64,000 bases of DNA, from positions 3,863,044 through 3,927,043 of the forward strand of contig NZ_AP018288.1 in the NCBI RefSeq assembly GCF_002368335.1, in the 5' to 3' direction. The notes under the pieces were generated by a model that saw nothing but the letters and a program-made list of their open reading frames with translations, made no database searches and was not told where the DNA came from. This stretch comes from Nostoc sp. NIES-4103. Lineage in GTDB: Bacteria > Cyanobacteriota > Cyanobacteriia > Cyanobacteriales > Nostocaceae. Position numbers and translations under genes: made by a program. Positions 63,877-64,000 of this stretch are shown in pieces (the first letter of the stretch is position 1; every line of letters begins with the position of its first letter).

Positions 63877-64000
63877 TTAAGGATTGCTATTGTCGCCAAC
63901 AGTCAATACAAGCTCTTCACTGAGAATGTCGTAACCCGCGTCAATAACAGCTTTTTTAGTACTAGTTGAATAAAAACTAGAAAAACTAGATCCATCACTT
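63877..64000 (-). CDS. Partial CDS at the window edge, likely phage structural protein
   Basis: The C-terminal 40 residues of a minus-strand gene that continues beyond 64000. It reads SDGSSFSSFYSTSTKKAV, then IDAGYDILSEELVLTVGDNS and NP. Only the end is visible; it runs straight into the next genes, so it is probably the same operon. Confidence 0.55.
   Translation of the reverse strand, partial: SDGSSFSSFYSTSTKKAVIDAGYDILSEELVLTVGDNSNP

Overview
The window comes from a filamentous, probably heterocyst-forming cyanobacterium of the Nostoc/Anabaena/Calothrix type. The support is: very frequent HIP1 octamers (GCGATCGC); many heptamer tandem repeats (AATTCCC, TAATGGG, AGTTAGG, TTCGTAA and others) in intergenic regions; a bilin reductase gene (pcyA); a ycf34-type gene; a homocitrate synthase gene (nifV); a DevBCA-type exporter; and cyanobacterial hypothetical families. 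No rRNA, tRNA or CRISPR array was recognised by eye.

Layout. 0.3-10 kb holds metabolic and signalling genes: an M20 amidohydrolase, a pentapeptide protein, a zinc-ribbon Ser/Thr kinase, an ATP-grasp ligase, a divergent phosphoribulokinase-like enzyme and a DUF4336 protein. 10.4-15.2 kb is an accessory block: an AAA-like ATPase fused to a von Willebrand A domain, a LuxR-type HTH fused to a related ATPase, a set of about 21-bp-spaced direct repeats, and two small secreted proteins with near-duplicate signal peptides. 15.5-28 kb carries a GTPase, pcyA, devBCA-like genes, a HAD phosphatase, a Uma2 protein and ilvA. 28-42 kb carries a TrkA-type K+ regulator, a truncated DUF3124 lipoprotein, a Na+/H+ antiporter, a spore-photoproduct-lyase-like protein, an M90 peptidase, a protein with two Tudor-knot-like repeats, an SDR/FMO/HD operon and a bifunctional PutA. 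42-60 kb carries a hybrid histidine kinase with a truncated N-terminus, a cobalamin-binding-like protein, an M4 metalloprotease, a methyltransferase, a PEP-CTERM protein, nifV, tsaB, ycf34, a CCA-adding enzyme and small secreted proteins.

60.2-64 kb looks like the left edge of a prophage or phage-derived element, read mainly on the minus strand. It has two structural-like proteins plus a partial one at the window end, a small lipoprotein, and a holin-like gene overlapping an amidase-glucosaminidase endolysin gene by ATGA. It ends with a small probable DNA-binding protein whose upstream region carries a perfect 10+1+10 bp palindrome, repeated inside its own coding region. Eight 11-bp direct repeats (CTACTnATTTk) lie at the edge of this block.

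The intergenic space is rich in palindromic and MITE-like repeats. One repeat core also sits in frame inside the linker of putA. Several long reading frames start inside repeat arrays, so I moved those starts to internal codons. The best candidates for an undescribed system are the AAA-vWA / HTH-AAA pair with its iteron-like intergenic region, and the phage-edge regulator with its paired operators.
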